64,000 bases of DNA from Rubrivivax sp. (GTDB lineage Bacteria > Pseudomonadota > Gammaproteobacteria > Burkholderiales > Burkholderiaceae), in the NCBI GenBank assembly GCA_016790225.1, contig JAEUOZ010000065.1, positions 1-64,000 on the forward strand. Direction: 5' to 3'. A program made the position numbers and the translations under genes. Below the pieces are notes generated by a model. That model saw only the letters and a list, made by a program, of their open reading frames with translations. It made no database searches and was not told where the DNA came from. This document shows, one piece after another, positions 41,115 through 50,470 of this stretch (positions are counted from its first letter, which is position 1; each line of letters begins with the position of its first letter).

Positions 41115-41155
41115 GCGCGGGATTCTATCGATGGGGCCCGCGCGCCCCGTCGCCT

Positions 41156-41581
41156 TCAGGCCATCAGCCCCAGCGCGTCCCGCCACAGCAGGCTGCCCAG
41201 GAAGCGACCCGGCAGCAGCGTGAAGATCCCGGCCACGACGCAGGCCCCGAAGAACAGCCCGCGCATGGTCTGCCGATGCCCTTGCACGTTGCCGCGCCGG
41301 ATGTACCAGACGCCGCGCGGCAGCTGCACCGCCACCAGCACGGTGAAGGCGTGGATGGGCGTGAAGCCCGCGATGTTGGGCATGCCGTAGTCGCGGATGA
41401 AGGCGCTGAGGACGGTGGTCGTGCCCATCAGCAGCACCCAGCTCCAGCCCAGCCAGCGGTGGCTGCCGGTGCCCTTGCGCCGCAGCATCAGCACGATGCC
41501 CAGCACCAGCGCCGCTGCGGCGGTGATGAGGTGGAAGAAGATCAGCGGGTGCTGGTGAAGCAGTCGGTTGAAGGCGTCCAT
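41156..41581 (-). CDS. DUF2306-type small membrane protein
   Basis: 141 aa from ATG at 41581. Four hydrophobic segments (about 12-32, 44-63, 70-92 and 108-128). The pattern HLITAAAALVLGIVLMLRRKGTGSHRWLGWSWVLLM followed by a short loop and FTPIHAFTVLV, then NVQGHRQTMRGLFFGA, matches predicted membrane proteins annotated DUF2306, in which conserved His residues sit near the membrane faces. The function is unknown. It is 41 bp upstream of glnS on the same strand. Confidence 0.75.
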   Translation of the reverse strand: MDAFNRLLHQHPLIFFHLITAAAALVLGIVLMLRRKGTGSHRWLGWSWVLLMGTTTVLSAFIRDYGMPNIAGFTPIHAFTVLVAVQLPRGVWYIRRGNVQGHRQTMRGLFFGACVVAGIFTLLPGRFLGSLLWRDALGLMA

Positions 41582-41742
41582 GGGTGCATGGTCGCGGGCT
41601 GCTGCAGCGGCAGCCACGGTAGGGCGACGGGGCAACAGCCGGCGCGACCAGATGGGTCTGCAGCGGCGTGAAGTGCGCGGCGGATGACGCGGGTGCCGGC
41701 TCGGCGCACAGCGGGCAGCGCGCGGGCCTCAGCCGCGCCTGC

Positions 41743-42573
41743 TCACATGCCCTTGAACAGGTGCGCGTAGAGCCGGCTGGCGGTCAGGGTCTCGGGGCGG
41801 CCGTGCAGCTGGATGAAGACCTTGCCGGAGTCATCGCGCCGGGCGCTGGCGATGCAGCGTGCCTGCACCACGGTGCCGCGATGGATCTGCCAGAAGCGCG
41901 TGCCGTCCAGCTGCGGCAGCAGGTCCTTCAGCGACAGGCGGATCAGGTGCTCCTTGTGCGCCGTCACCACGCGCAGGTATTTGTCCGCCGCCTCGAAATA
42001 GATCACCTCGTCCACGGGCACAAAGTGCACGGTGCTGCCCACCTGGGCCTGGATGACGTTCAGGCGCGGTGGCGGCGCGCCTGGGGCACTTTGCTGCGCC
42101 AACGCTCCGCTGCCGGCCGGCAGCGGCCCGGACAGCAGCGCGCGCAATTGATCCAGCGTGCCCTGCAGGCCGCTGCCCGCGCCACGCTCTGCCAGGCGGG
42201 CCTGCAGCCGCGCCACGCAGGCCTGCAGCCGCGCCCGCTCCGGTGGCTTGACCACGTAGTCCACCGCCTGGGCCTCGAAAGCCTGCAGCGCAAACTGGTC
42301 GTAGGCCGTCACGAAGACCAGCAGCGGAAAGGGCGCGTCCGCGGGCCAGTCCTCGGCCAGCGCCTGCGCCACCTCCAGCCCGCTGCAGCCGGGCATGCGG
42401 ATGTCCAGGAAGCACACATCGGGCTTGAGCGCGAGGGCGCGCTCGATGGCGCTCAAGCCATCGCCGACGCTGGCCACCAGCTGCAGGCCGGGCCACAGCG
42501 CGTCCAGATCCGCGGCCAGGGCGGCGGCCAGCAGAGGCTCGTCTTCGGCGATCAGGGCGCGGGTGCTCGTCAT
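41743..42573 (-). CDS. LytTR-family response regulator
   Basis: 276 aa. Receiver domain at about 1-125: acidic pocket Glu10/Asp11, phospho-acceptor Asp57 in VCFLDIRMPG, switch Thr in VFVTAYD and Lys in YVVKPPE. A Pro/Ala/Gly-rich linker follows, then a LytTR DNA-binding domain (about 175-276: FVPVDEVIYFEAADKYLRV, WQIHRGTVVQARCI, LTASRLYAHLFKGM). It pairs with the kinase encoded immediately upstream; start and stop overlap by 4 nt. The target genes are unknown. Confidence 0.93.
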   Translation of the reverse strand: MTSTRALIAEDEPLLAAALAADLDALWPGLQLVASVGDGLSAIERALALKPDVCFLDIRMPGCSGLEVAQALAEDWPADAPFPLLVFVTAYDQFALQAFEAQAVDYVVKPPERARLQACVARLQARLAERGAGSGLQGTLDQLRALLSGPLPAGSGALAQQSAPGAPPPRLNVIQAQVGSTVHFVPVDEVIYFEAADKYLRVVTAHKEHLIRLSLKDLLPQLDGTRFWQIHRGTVVQARCIASARRDDSGKVFIQLHGRPETLTASRLYAHLFKGM

Positions 42574-43748
42574 GGGGCTGTGGATGATGGGGTGAGGGTG
42601 GATTCGGGGCTGGGCAGCGGCAGCTCGATCACCGCCAGCGTGCCGCGCTCGCCCGGCAGCTCGGACAGCGCCAGCGATGCCGCGCTGCCGTACAGCGTGT
42701 GCAGCCGCGAGCGCACCTGCTCCAGCCCGAAACCGGTGGAGTGAGGCAAGCGGCCGCCCGCGCCCAGGCCGATGCCATCGTCGCGCACCGTCAGGCGCAG
42801 CCGGCCGGACTGCAGCGCGGCGGACAGTGTCAGGCGCCCGCCCTCCACCTGCGGCTCCAGCCCGTGCTGGATGCTGTTTTCCACCAGCGGCTGCAGGATC
42901 AGCGGGGGCACGGGCAGGGCGCGCAGCTCAGCCGGCAGATCCAGCGACACCGCCAGGCGCGGGCCCATGCGCACCTGCATCAGCGCCAGGTAATCGGCAA
43001 TGCGCTCGAACTCCGCCGCCAGCGGATGCTCCACCGCGCGCGAAGCCTGCAGCGTGGCCCGCAGGTAGGCGATCAGCCGGTCCAGCATGGCCTGTGCGCG
43101 GGTCGCGTCCAGCCCGATCAGCACGCGCAGGTTGGCCAGCGTATTGAACAGCATGTGCGGCTCCAGCTGCGATTGCAGCAGCCGCAGCTGGCTCTCGGCC
43201 TGCGCCCGGCGCGCCGCTTCGGCCTGGGCCTGCGCGTGAGTCAGCCGTTCGTGCATCCAGCCCGCGAATACAGACACCACGGTGGCCAGCAAGGAGATGG
43301 CCAGCGTCACGCGCGAGGCGGTGGCATCCAGCGACCACAGGCTGGGCGAACGAAGGCCGGTGATCGCGTCGCCCAGCGTCAGGCCCAGGCCGGGGCCCAG
43401 CAGCGCTGCCAGCAGGATCAGCGGCAGCATGCCGCGCCAGCCGATCCTCACCGGCCCGGTGCTCGGGGCCAGCCCGCGCCGCAGTCGCTGGCGCTCGAAC
43501 CACGCCGTGAGCGCAAAGCGCAGGGCATCGGTGAGCAGCCAGCAGCACAGGCCGATCGAGAAGGAATACACGAGCTTGTAGGCCAGGCCCCGGCCATCCA
43601 GCGCCGTGAGGAACAGGGCGATGGCCGTGCACAGCACGGTCAGGAACAGCAGGCTGCGCCGCACGCGCGGCCACAGCGGCGGCTCGGGCCCCTGGGGCGC
43701 CGAGGCGGCCGGCTCCGAAGGGCGCGTGCGCAGTGACATGCGGCACAT
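42570..43748 (-). CDS. LytS/YehU-like sensor histidine kinase
   Basis: 392 aa from ATG at 43748; an ATG at 43739 is also possible and upstream frame is not conserved. Four hydrophobic segments (about 32-50, 58-80, 107-127 and 146-164), then a short coiled coil and a His_kinase domain: LQSQLEPHMLFNTLANLRVL, with His198 as the phosphorylated residue. The ATPase domain has PLILQPLVENSIQHGLEP (N box) and VRDDGIGLG (G1). No periplasmic sensor domain is seen, so the membrane helices themselves may sense. The partner is the LytTR regulator downstream. Confidence 0.9.
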   Translation of the reverse strand: MCRMSLRTRPSEPAASAPQGPEPPLWPRVRRSLLFLTVLCTAIALFLTALDGRGLAYKLVYSFSIGLCCWLLTDALRFALTAWFERQRLRRGLAPSTGPVRIGWRGMLPLILLAALLGPGLGLTLGDAITGLRSPSLWSLDATASRVTLAISLLATVVSVFAGWMHERLTHAQAQAEAARRAQAESQLRLLQSQLEPHMLFNTLANLRVLIGLDATRAQAMLDRLIAYLRATLQASRAVEHPLAAEFERIADYLALMQVRMGPRLAVSLDLPAELRALPVPPLILQPLVENSIQHGLEPQVEGGRLTLSAALQSGRLRLTVRDDGIGLGAGGRLPHSTGFGLEQVRSRLHTLYGSAASLALSELPGERGTLAVIELPLPSPESTLTPSSTAP

Positions 43749-43956
43749 TGTGGCGCCGGGCCCAGGGCCGGGACGGTGCATGCGACGGCAGTTCCCGGGC
43801 CCGGCGCCAAGCGCTGCGGCGAGGGCGCGAGATGCCGTTTTCGAGCCTGCTGCCCTTGGGGGCCGGCTGCCGGCAAATCGTCGCATCGGGGCTGCTGCGC
43901 GCTCAAGCCGCTGCACGGCGGGCCGAAGAAGGATGTTCGCAGGCTCAGCGCACGGC

Positions 43957-46866
43957 ATGTTGCCCCACGACCCCCCGTCTTCCGCCACCCCGCCGCCGGC
44001 CCGCCCGACAGCCGCTGCGCGCGCGCGTCGCGGCGCGCGCGCCGCGCAGGGGCGGGCCGAGCCGGCCGGCGGCCCGGTACGCCGAGGCACGGTCGCGCGG
44101 GGCATCTTCGGCCTGGTGCTCGCTGCGACGCTGCTGCCGCTGGTGCTGTTTGTCTGCGGAGGCTATGTGCTCATGGTCCAGGAGGCCCAGCGCCGCCTGG
44201 AAGTCCGCACGCTGGAAGAAAACCGCCACGTCGCCGGCATGATCCAGGATCGGCTGGACACGGCGCACGCCTTCCTGGCGGCAATGGCCCAGGGCTGGCC
44301 GGCGAATGAGGAAGATCTGCCGCCCGGCGGCCCGATGCTCGGGGCCTGGGCGCGGGTCTCGGCACAAGGCCGGCTGAGCGCCGGCGACTTGGCCACGCTG
44401 GCGGCCTGGCAGGCGGGCGCTGGCGCCGACCCGTCACGCGCCGAGAGCACGGCGCGCACCCTGGCCATCCCCGGCGTGCCGGCGCAGGTGCTGGTGCGCC
44501 ACAGGCTGGCCGATGGCAGCCAGTGGCTGGCGCGTGTGGAGCCCGGTTACCTGTGGGCCTCGCACGAGGATCAAGGCACCGAATTCCGGCACTGCGTGAG
44601 CGACGGGCAGTCGCGTGAGCTGCACTGCACGGCGCCGACGGTCGACGCTGACATCGCCGCCATCGCCGCCACCTTCACCGCCCGCAGCCCTGTCAAGGCA
44701 CCGGCTGCCGGCACCGCAGCGCCGTGGACGGTGAGCAGCCACGCCCGGCATCCTCAGAGGCTGGTGCTGGATTCACCGGTCATCTGGCGCTGGACGATGC
44801 TGGGCGCCCTGGGCACGCTGCTGCTGGCCGGCGGCCTGGGCTGGTGGCAGTTCCGCCGCACGGCGGCCTCGCTGGATGCCCTGATCGACGGCACGCAGCG
44901 CCTGGCCGCACAGGATTGGCAGGCCCGCGTGGTCCTGCCCCGGACCGACGAATTCGGGCAGCTCGCGCACTCGCTCAACCACATGGCCGAACGCATCGGC
45001 CAGCAGATGCAGGCCATGCGCGTGCAGTCGGCCATCGACCGCGAGATCCTCGGGGGCCTGGACACCGCGCGCATCATGTCCCTGGTGGCCCAGCGGCTGC
45101 AGGCGCTGCTGCCGCAGGCGCGCGTCGCGGTGGTGGTGCTGGGCGACGGGCGTGGCCCCTGGCGGGCCCATGTCCCGCACGGTGACCCGGTGCCGGTGGC
45201 CGCGCAGGCCCAGACACCGTTGCCGCCCCAGGGCCTGATCGCCTTCCATCCCCCTGGCATCGAGGGCGTGCCGGCCTGGGCCCAGCAGGCCTTGCAGGCC
45301 GATGCGCGCAGCCTGAGCGCGCTGTGCTGGGTGCCGGCGGTCTGGCAGGGGCAGATGCTGGCCTTGCTGGTGATCGGTGGCCGCGAGCCTGGCGAGCTGG
45401 GCGAAGAAGCCCGACGCGAGATCGCCGAACTGCGCGACCGCACGGCCGTGACGCTGGCGGCCGCCGCACGCGAAGCGGCGCTGCTGGAGCGGGCCGTGCT
45501 GGACGGGCTGACCGGCCTGCTCAACCGCAATGGCCTGCATGACGCGATCGATCGGCTGCTGGCCAGCCAGGCGAACTTCACGCTGATGCTCGTGGATCTG
45601 GATCGCTTCAAGGAGGTCAACGACACGATGGGCCACCAGGCTGGCGACGAGCTGCTGTGCGCCGTGGCCGGGCGTCTGCGGCGCTGTGTGCACGAGCAGG
45701 CGGTCATCGCGCGACCGGGCGGCGACGAATTCGTGCTGCTGCTGCCGGGCGCCGAGGAAGACGCCACGGCGGCGGCGATGGCCGTGTGCGCCGAGCTGGC
45801 CAAGCCCTTTTCGCTGCGCGGGGCGCGCCAGCAGATCGGCGGCAGCGTGGGCCTGGCCGCCTGCCCCGCGCACGGCAACAGCCGGGTCGAGCTCATGCGC
45901 CGCGCCGACATGGCGATGTATGCCGCCAAGGCCGAGGGCCGCGGCCGACTGAGCTGGTACCAGCCCGCGCTGGATGCACGCCTGGCGCACCGCTCCTGGA
46001 TGGCGCAGGAGCTGCGCCGCGCGCTCGATCAGACCCAGCTGCATCTGCACTATCAGCCCCGGGTTTCGGCCGTCACGGGCGAGGTGGTGTGCGCCGAGGC
46101 CCTGGTGCGCTGGCAGCATGCCGAGCGCGGCGCCATCATGCCCACCGAGTTCGTGGCCGCGGCCGAGGAAACCGGCCTCATCGACCGGCTCGGCCAATGG
46201 GTGCTGACGGCCGCGGTCGTGCAGATGGCCCAGTGGCGTGCCGAAGGCCTGCCGCTGCCGCGGGTGGCCGTGAACGTCTCGCCCCGACAGCTGAAGGCGC
46301 CGGGCTTTGCCGATCTGGTGCTGGATACGCTGGCGCGCCACCAGCTGAGCGGCAAGGACATCGAGATCGAGCTGACCGAGAACCTCTTCAGCGGCGATCT
46401 CAACAGCATCACGCAGGCCTTGCAGCCGCTGCGCGAGGCGGGCGTGCTGATCGCGCTGGACGACTTCGGCACTGGCTACTCCTCGCTGTCGTCGCTCTAC
46501 CGCCTGCCGGTGGACGTGATCAAGATCGACCGCAGCTTCGTCAGCGATCTGGGGCGCCGCGCCTCCGCCGATGCGGTGGCGCGTTCGATCGTGGCGCTGG
46601 CCAAGGCCCTGCGCAAGCGTGTGGTGGCCGAAGGTGTGGAAACGCGCGCACAGCGCGATCACCTGCTGCGCCTGGACTGCGATGAGCTGCAGGGTTATCT
46701 GTACGCCAGGCCGATGGCCGCGCGCGAACTGGAGCGACGCCTGCGCGGCGGCGCTGCGGTCGAAGCGGGCCTGGCAGATGCCGGGCCCGCCGCGGGCTCA
46801 GCGCCGACGCGTGCCGCCGAGCAGCGAGCCGAGCACGCCGCGCACGATCTGCCGGCCCACCGCTGA
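43957..46866 (+). CDS. Membrane GGDEF-EAL protein (c-di-GMP metabolism)
   Basis: About 969 aa from ATG at 43957. The frame is open from 43606, but that part overlaps the kinase gene; ATG at 43933 is an alternative. Order: Pro/Ala/Arg-rich tail; TM1 (about 50-73); periplasmic sensor (about 74-275); TM2 (about 276-298); HAMP (about 300-350); a GAF-like region (about 370-500); a GGDEF domain (motif RPGGDEF at about 587, diguanylate cyclase-competent, no clear RxxD inhibitory site); and an EAL domain (AEALVRWQH at about 713, [29 protein letters not shown], all key acids kept). It may make or degrade c-di-GMP. The last 69 bp overlap the convergent yjgR gene. Confidence 0.9.
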   Translation: MLPHDPPSSATPPPARPTAAARARRGARAAQGRAEPAGGPVRRGTVARGIFGLVLAATLLPLVLFVCGGYVLMVQEAQRRLEVRTLEENRHVAGMIQDRLDTAHAFLAAMAQGWPANEEDLPPGGPMLGAWARVSAQGRLSAGDLATLAAWQAGAGADPSRAESTARTLAIPGVPAQVLVRHRLADGSQWLARVEPGYLWASHEDQGTEFRHCVSDGQSRELHCTAPTVDADIAAIAATFTARSPVKAPAAGTAAPWTVSSHARHPQRLVLDSPVIWRWTMLGALGTLLLAGGLGWWQFRRTAASLDALIDGTQRLAAQDWQARVVLPRTDEFGQLAHSLNHMAERIGQQMQAMRVQSAIDREILGGLDTARIMSLVAQRLQALLPQARVAVVVLGDGRGPWRAHVPHGDPVPVAAQAQTPLPPQGLIAFHPPGIEGVPAWAQQALQADARSLSALCWVPAVWQGQMLALLVIGGREPGELGEEARREIAELRDRTAVTLAAAAREAALLERAVLDGLTGLLNRNGLHDAIDRLLASQANFTLMLVDLDRFKEVNDTMGHQAGDELLCAVAGRLRRCVHEQAVIARPGGDEFVLLLPGAEEDATAAAMAVCAELAKPFSLRGARQQIGGSVGLAACPAHGNSRVELMRRADMAMYAAKAEGRGRLSWYQPALDARLAHRSWMAQELRRALDQTQLHLHYQPRVSAVTGEVVCAEALVRWQHAERGAIMPTEFVAAAEETGLIDRLGQWVLTAAVVQMAQWRAEGLPLPRVAVNVSPRQLKAPGFADLVLDTLARHQLSGKDIEIELTENLFSGDLNSITQALQPLREAGVLIALDDFGTGYSSLSSLYRLPVDVIKIDRSFVSDLGRRASADAVARSIVALAKALRKRVVAEGVETRAQRDHLLRLDCDELQGYLYARPMAARELERRLRGGAAVEAGLADAGPAAGSAPTRAAEQRAEHAAHDLPAHR

Positions 46867-48330
46867 ACCGACGGTGCGCACGGCGCTCTTGGCGGCCGTC
46901 TGCATCAGTCCTTCGTGCTTGCCGCCGCGCGGGCCGGTGCTGCCGAAGAGCAGATCGCTCAATCCGCCCATCAGGCCGCCGCCGGCCGCAGTGGCCTCTT
47001 CCTTGCCGGCCTGCGCGACCTTGCCCGCCAGCTCCTTGGCCAGGCCTTCGCCCTGCTCCGCGCGGCCCTTGAGAATTTCGTAGGCCGATTCGCGGTCGAC
47101 CACCTTCTCGTAGGCACCCGCCACCAGCGAGCCGGCGATCAGCGCGCGGCGCTGCTCCGGCGTGATCGGGCCGATCTGGCTGCCGGGCGGCATCACATAG
47201 ACCCGCTCGGTCACGCTCGGGCGGCCCTTGTCGTCCAGAAAGCTCACCAGCGCCTCGCCGACTGCGAGCTCGGTGATCGAGGTTGCGATGTCCAGCTTGG
47301 GGTTGGCGCGCATGGTGCTGGCGGCCGAGAGCACGGCCTTCTGATCGCGCGGGGTGTAGGCGCGCAGCGCATGCTGCACACGATTGCCCAGCTGGCCCAG
47401 CACGGTATCGGGGATGTCCAGCGGGTTCTGCGTCACGAAATAGACGCCCACGCCCTTGGAGCGCACCAGCCGCACGACCAGTTCGATGCGCTCGACCAGC
47501 ACCTTGGGTGCATCGTTGAAGAGCAGGTGTGCCTCGTCGAAGAAGAAGACGAGCTTGGGCTTGTCCAGGTCTCCCACCTCGGGCAGCGTCTCGAACAGCT
47601 CGGACAGCATCCACAGCAGGAAGGTGGCGTACAGGCGCGGTGCCGTCAGCAGCTTGTCGGCCGTGAGGATGTTGATCACGCCGTGGCCATCCACGGTCTG
47701 CATGAAATCGCTGATGTCCAGCATCGGCTCGCCGAAGAAGCTGCCGCCGCCTTGCTCCTCGATCTGCAGCAGCCCGCGCTGGATGGCGCCGATGCTCGCG
47801 GCGCTGACATTGCCGTACTCGGTGGTGAACTGCTTGCCGTTGTCGCCCACGTACTGCAGCATCGCGCGCAGATCCTTCAGATCCAGCAGCGCCATGCCGT
47901 TGTCATCGGCGATCTTGAAGACGATGCTCAGCACGCCGGCCTGCGTCTCGTTCAGCGCCAGCATGCGCGACAGCAGCAGCGGCCCCATGTCGCTGATCGT
48001 GGCGCGTACCGGGTGACCCTGCTCGCCGAAGACATCCCACAGCGTGGCGGGGCAGCGGGTGGGCGCGGGCGGCGTCAGGCCGCGGTCGGCCAGGATCTTG
48101 CGCACCTTCTCGGGCAGCGCGCCGGTCTGCGTGATGCCGGTCAGATCGCCCTTCACATCGGCCATGAAGACGGGCACGCCGCGCTGGCTGAAGCTTTCGG
48201 CCAGGGTCTGCAGCGTGATGGTCTTGCCGGTGCCGGTGGCGCCGGTGATCAGGCCATGGCGGTTGGCCAGTGCCGGCAGAAGGTGGCATTCGATGTCGCC
48301 CTTGCGGGCAACCAGGATGGGTTCGGACAT
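46798..48330 (-). CDS. yjgR: HerA/DUF853-type ATPase YjgR
   Basis: 510 aa. A helicase-HerA-like P-loop ATPase of the DUF853/YjgR family: Walker [18 protein letters not shown] (about 25-41), [16 protein letters not shown], Walker [39 protein letters not shown] and [19 protein letters not shown] (arginine-finger region). A Gly-rich C-terminal tail ([21 protein letters not shown]) is typical of the family. Widespread and not essential; the role is unclear. Its 3' end lies antisense to the end of the GGDEF-EAL gene. Confidence 0.92.
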   Translation of the reverse strand: MSEPILVARKGDIECHLLPALANRHGLITGATGTGKTITLQTLAESFSQRGVPVFMADVKGDLTGITQTGALPEKVRKILADRGLTPPAPTRCPATLWDVFGEQGHPVRATISDMGPLLLSRMLALNETQAGVLSIVFKIADDNGMALLDLKDLRAMLQYVGDNGKQFTTEYGNVSAASIGAIQRGLLQIEEQGGGSFFGEPMLDISDFMQTVDGHGVINILTADKLLTAPRLYATFLLWMLSELFETLPEVGDLDKPKLVFFFDEAHLLFNDAPKVLVERIELVVRLVRSKGVGVYFVTQNPLDIPDTVLGQLGNRVQHALRAYTPRDQKAVLSAASTMRANPKLDIATSITELAVGEALVSFLDDKGRPSVTERVYVMPPGSQIGPITPEQRRALIAGSLVAGAYEKVVDRESAYEILKGRAEQGEGLAKELAGKVAQAGKEEATAAGGGLMGGLSDLLFGSTGPRGGKHEGLMQTAAKSAVRTVGSAVGRQIVRGVLGSLLGGTRRR

Positions 48331-48480
48331 GGCGGCAACCGCGGCACGCGGCGTTGAAGCTGGTGACCGGGTCAGTCTAGACCAGGGGCTGGTCCGCCGC
48401 TGGGCAGACCGCCAGCCGCCCCACGCCGATCACGGCTTGTGGTGCGGCGGGCCGCCCGTCGGGCTGGTTGGCTGATGCGC

Positions 48481-48885
48481 TCAGCGCGGCGCCGGCGGCG
48501 TGGCCTCGATGCGGATGGCTGCATACCAGGCGGCCAGCGCGGCGATGTCCTCGTCGCTCAGCGGCCGCGCGATGACGGCCATCACCTCGTGGCGCCGCGC
48601 GCCGCTGCGGTAGGCCCGCAGCTGCGCGGTCAAGTACAGCGGCGGCATGCCGGCCAGGTGCGGCGCATCGGGCGCGCTGGCGATGCCGGCCGGGCCGTGG
48701 CAGACGGCGCAGGCCGCGGCCTTGACGCGGCCGGCCTCCACCGCCGGGGCAGCGCCCTGGGCCTGCACGGCGGTGGCCGCCCCCAACCAGGCCAGCCAGG
48801 CCAGCCGGGCCAGGCCGGCCAGAAGGGGCCGGCCGGCCCGGCGCTGGCCGTTCCCATCCGCCGCCTGAGGGTGAAGCCGCCTCAC
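48481..48885 (-). CDS. Small exported c-type cytochrome
   Basis: 134 aa from a GTG at 48885 that overlaps the stop of the upstream dehydrogenase gene (GTGA). The signal peptide is long and built from repeated Leu-Ala-Trp units (AGLARLAWLAWLGAATAVQA). The mature part has one heme site, CAVCH (Cys59, Cys62, His63), and a likely Met102 axial ligand in the class I pattern HEVMAVIARPLSDEDIAALAAWYA. It probably accepts electrons from the dehydrogenase encoded just upstream. Confidence 0.85.
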   Translation of the reverse strand: MRRLHPQAADGNGQRRAGRPLLAGLARLAWLAWLGAATAVQAQGAAPAVEAGRVKAAACAVCHGPAGIASAPDAPHLAGMPPLYLTAQLRAYRSGARRHEVMAVIARPLSDEDIAALAAWYAAIRIEATPPAPR

Positions 48886-50195
48886 GGCGCCGCGTAGGTC
48901 ACGCGGTAGATGGCGCCGGCAAAGTCGTCGCTGATCAGCATCGAGCCGTCCTTCATCACCGCCACGTCCACCGGCCGGCCGCGGTACAGGCCGTTGGCAT
49001 CCAGCCAGCCTTCGGCGAAGACCTCGTTGGCGCCGGCCGTGCCATCGGCCTTGAGCGGCACGAAGTTGATCAGCGCGCCGGTGGGCTTGGTGCGGTTCCA
49101 CGAACCGTGGGCAGCGACGAAGACCCCGCCGCGGTAGCGTTCCGGGAACATGCTGCCGTTGTAGAAGGTCATGCCCAGCTGCGCCTGGTGCGCCGGGAAC
49201 TCCACCTGGGGCCGGGTCCACTGCGCCGGCGGGTTCATGCCCTTGAGATCCGGGGCCGCGGCGCTGCCGGCGATCTGCACGTTGTTGCCGTGGATGTACG
49301 GGTAGCCGAAGTGCTCGCCGCCGCCGGCCGGGCGCGTGATGCGGTTCAGCTCGCCCGGCGGGGTTTCATCGCCCATGCCGTCGGTCTGGTTGTCGGTGAA
49401 CCACACGGTCTTGTCGCGCGGGTTGATGTCCATGCCCACGGAATTGCGCACGCCGCGGGCCACCACCGCGCGGCCCGAGCCGTCAAACGGGTTCAGGCTG
49501 ATCATGCCGCCGATGCCCAGCTGCTCGTACAGCGCGACCTTGTCCTTGGGCTGCACGTTGAAGGGCTGGCCCAGCGTGATGTAGAGCTTGCCGTCGTCGC
49601 TGACGCGGCAGGTGCGCGCGCCGTGGTTGAAGCTCTCTTCCTCGGGCGGGATCAGCTTGCCCTGATCCACCACCGTGATCACCGCCACGTCCGGGCCCTC
49701 GTAGAAGAACTCGGCGGCCGGGAAGTTGAGCACGCGGTTGTGCTCGGCCACGATCAGGAAGCCGTCGCGCGTCCAGCACACGCCGTTGGGATTGGTGAAC
49801 TTCAGGCTCGGGGCAAAACTTTTCACCTCATCGGCGACGCCGTCGCTGTTGCGGTCCGTCACGGCCCACACGGTGGTCTTGCGCGTGCCCACGAAGAGCA
49901 TGTTGGTGCTGGGGGCCACGGCCATGTGGCGGGCATCCGGCACGATGGCATAGAGCTCGATCTTGAAGCCCGGCGGCATCTTGATGCGCTTGAGGTTCTC
50001 CTTGATGGCGCTGGCATTGGCCCCGGTCTGCGGCACCACGGGGATGTTCAGGTCCGTCGTCGCCACCTTGAACTGCTGCAGCTTCTGCAGGTTCGTCGGC
50101 GGGGGCGCGGCGGTCTGCGCCGTGGCCAGGCCGGCGGCACAGGCCAGTGCGGTGGCGGCCAGCCAGCGCGGTGCACTCGTCTTCTTCTCGGTCAT
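48882..50195 (-). CDS. PQQ-dependent sugar (sorbosone-type) dehydrogenase, exported
   Basis: 437 aa from ATG at 50195, with a GGAG-type ribosome binding site. A signal peptide ends near LATAQ. The protein has the six-bladed beta-propeller pattern of soluble glucose/sorbosone dehydrogenases: MPPGFKIELYAIVPDARHMAVAP, NGVCWTRDGFLIVAEHNRVL, SFNHGARTCRVSDDGKLYITLGQ (catalytic-type His), NSVGMDINPRDKTVWFTDNQTDGMGDETPPGELN, HFGYPYIHG and FVAAHGSWNR. It probably oxidises an aldose or a related alcohol/aldehyde in the periplasm. It forms a two-gene unit with the cytochrome, and a sigma-54 promoter lies just upstream. Confidence 0.87.
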   Translation of the reverse strand: MTEKKTSAPRWLAATALACAAGLATAQTAAPPPTNLQKLQQFKVATTDLNIPVVPQTGANASAIKENLKRIKMPPGFKIELYAIVPDARHMAVAPSTNMLFVGTRKTTVWAVTDRNSDGVADEVKSFAPSLKFTNPNGVCWTRDGFLIVAEHNRVLNFPAAEFFYEGPDVAVITVVDQGKLIPPEEESFNHGARTCRVSDDGKLYITLGQPFNVQPKDKVALYEQLGIGGMISLNPFDGSGRAVVARGVRNSVGMDINPRDKTVWFTDNQTDGMGDETPPGELNRITRPAGGGEHFGYPYIHGNNVQIAGSAAAPDLKGMNPPAQWTRPQVEFPAHQAQLGMTFYNGSMFPERYRGGVFVAAHGSWNRTKPTGALINFVPLKADGTAGANEVFAEGWLDANGLYRGRPVDVAVMKDGSMLISDDFAGAIYRVTYAAP

Positions 50196-50252
50196 GAGGT
50201 CTCCTCGGTCGATGATGGATCGGCCCGCACGGTGGCGGACGGGATCGCCGAG

Positions 50253-50268
50253 TGCAACCTCCGTACCA
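50253..50268 (-). promoter_or_regulatory. Sigma-54 promoter for the sugar dehydrogenase/cytochrome operon
   Basis: Read on the minus strand the sequence is TGGTACGGAGGTTGCA. It matches the RpoN consensus TGGCACG-N4-TTGCW at all but one position, with the invariant GG and GC exactly spaced. It lies about 57 bp upstream of the dehydrogenase start, and a sigma-54 activator gene is divergent across the same 275-bp gap. Confidence 0.75.
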
Positions 50269-50470
50269 ATGCGGGCCAACCCTGAAGTTCCACCGGGCGG
50301 GCCGAGGCGGGCCGTTCAGCATCCTGTCCAGGCGCTGGGCAGGGCTGTTTCGCGTCTGTGCAGAAACTGGTCACTTGATTCCAGGCCGCTGGTGCGGCTA
50401 CCGTCGGCAACAGACTCTGCACAAGAGCGAGCGGCCGCAGGACCTTGCGGCCGGAACGAGGAGACAGACC

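Noticed and set aside
43606..43956. Start of the GGDEF-EAL protein at 43606
   Set aside because: The upstream part overlaps the antisense histidine kinase gene and is Arg/Ala/Gly-rich without conserved pattern.
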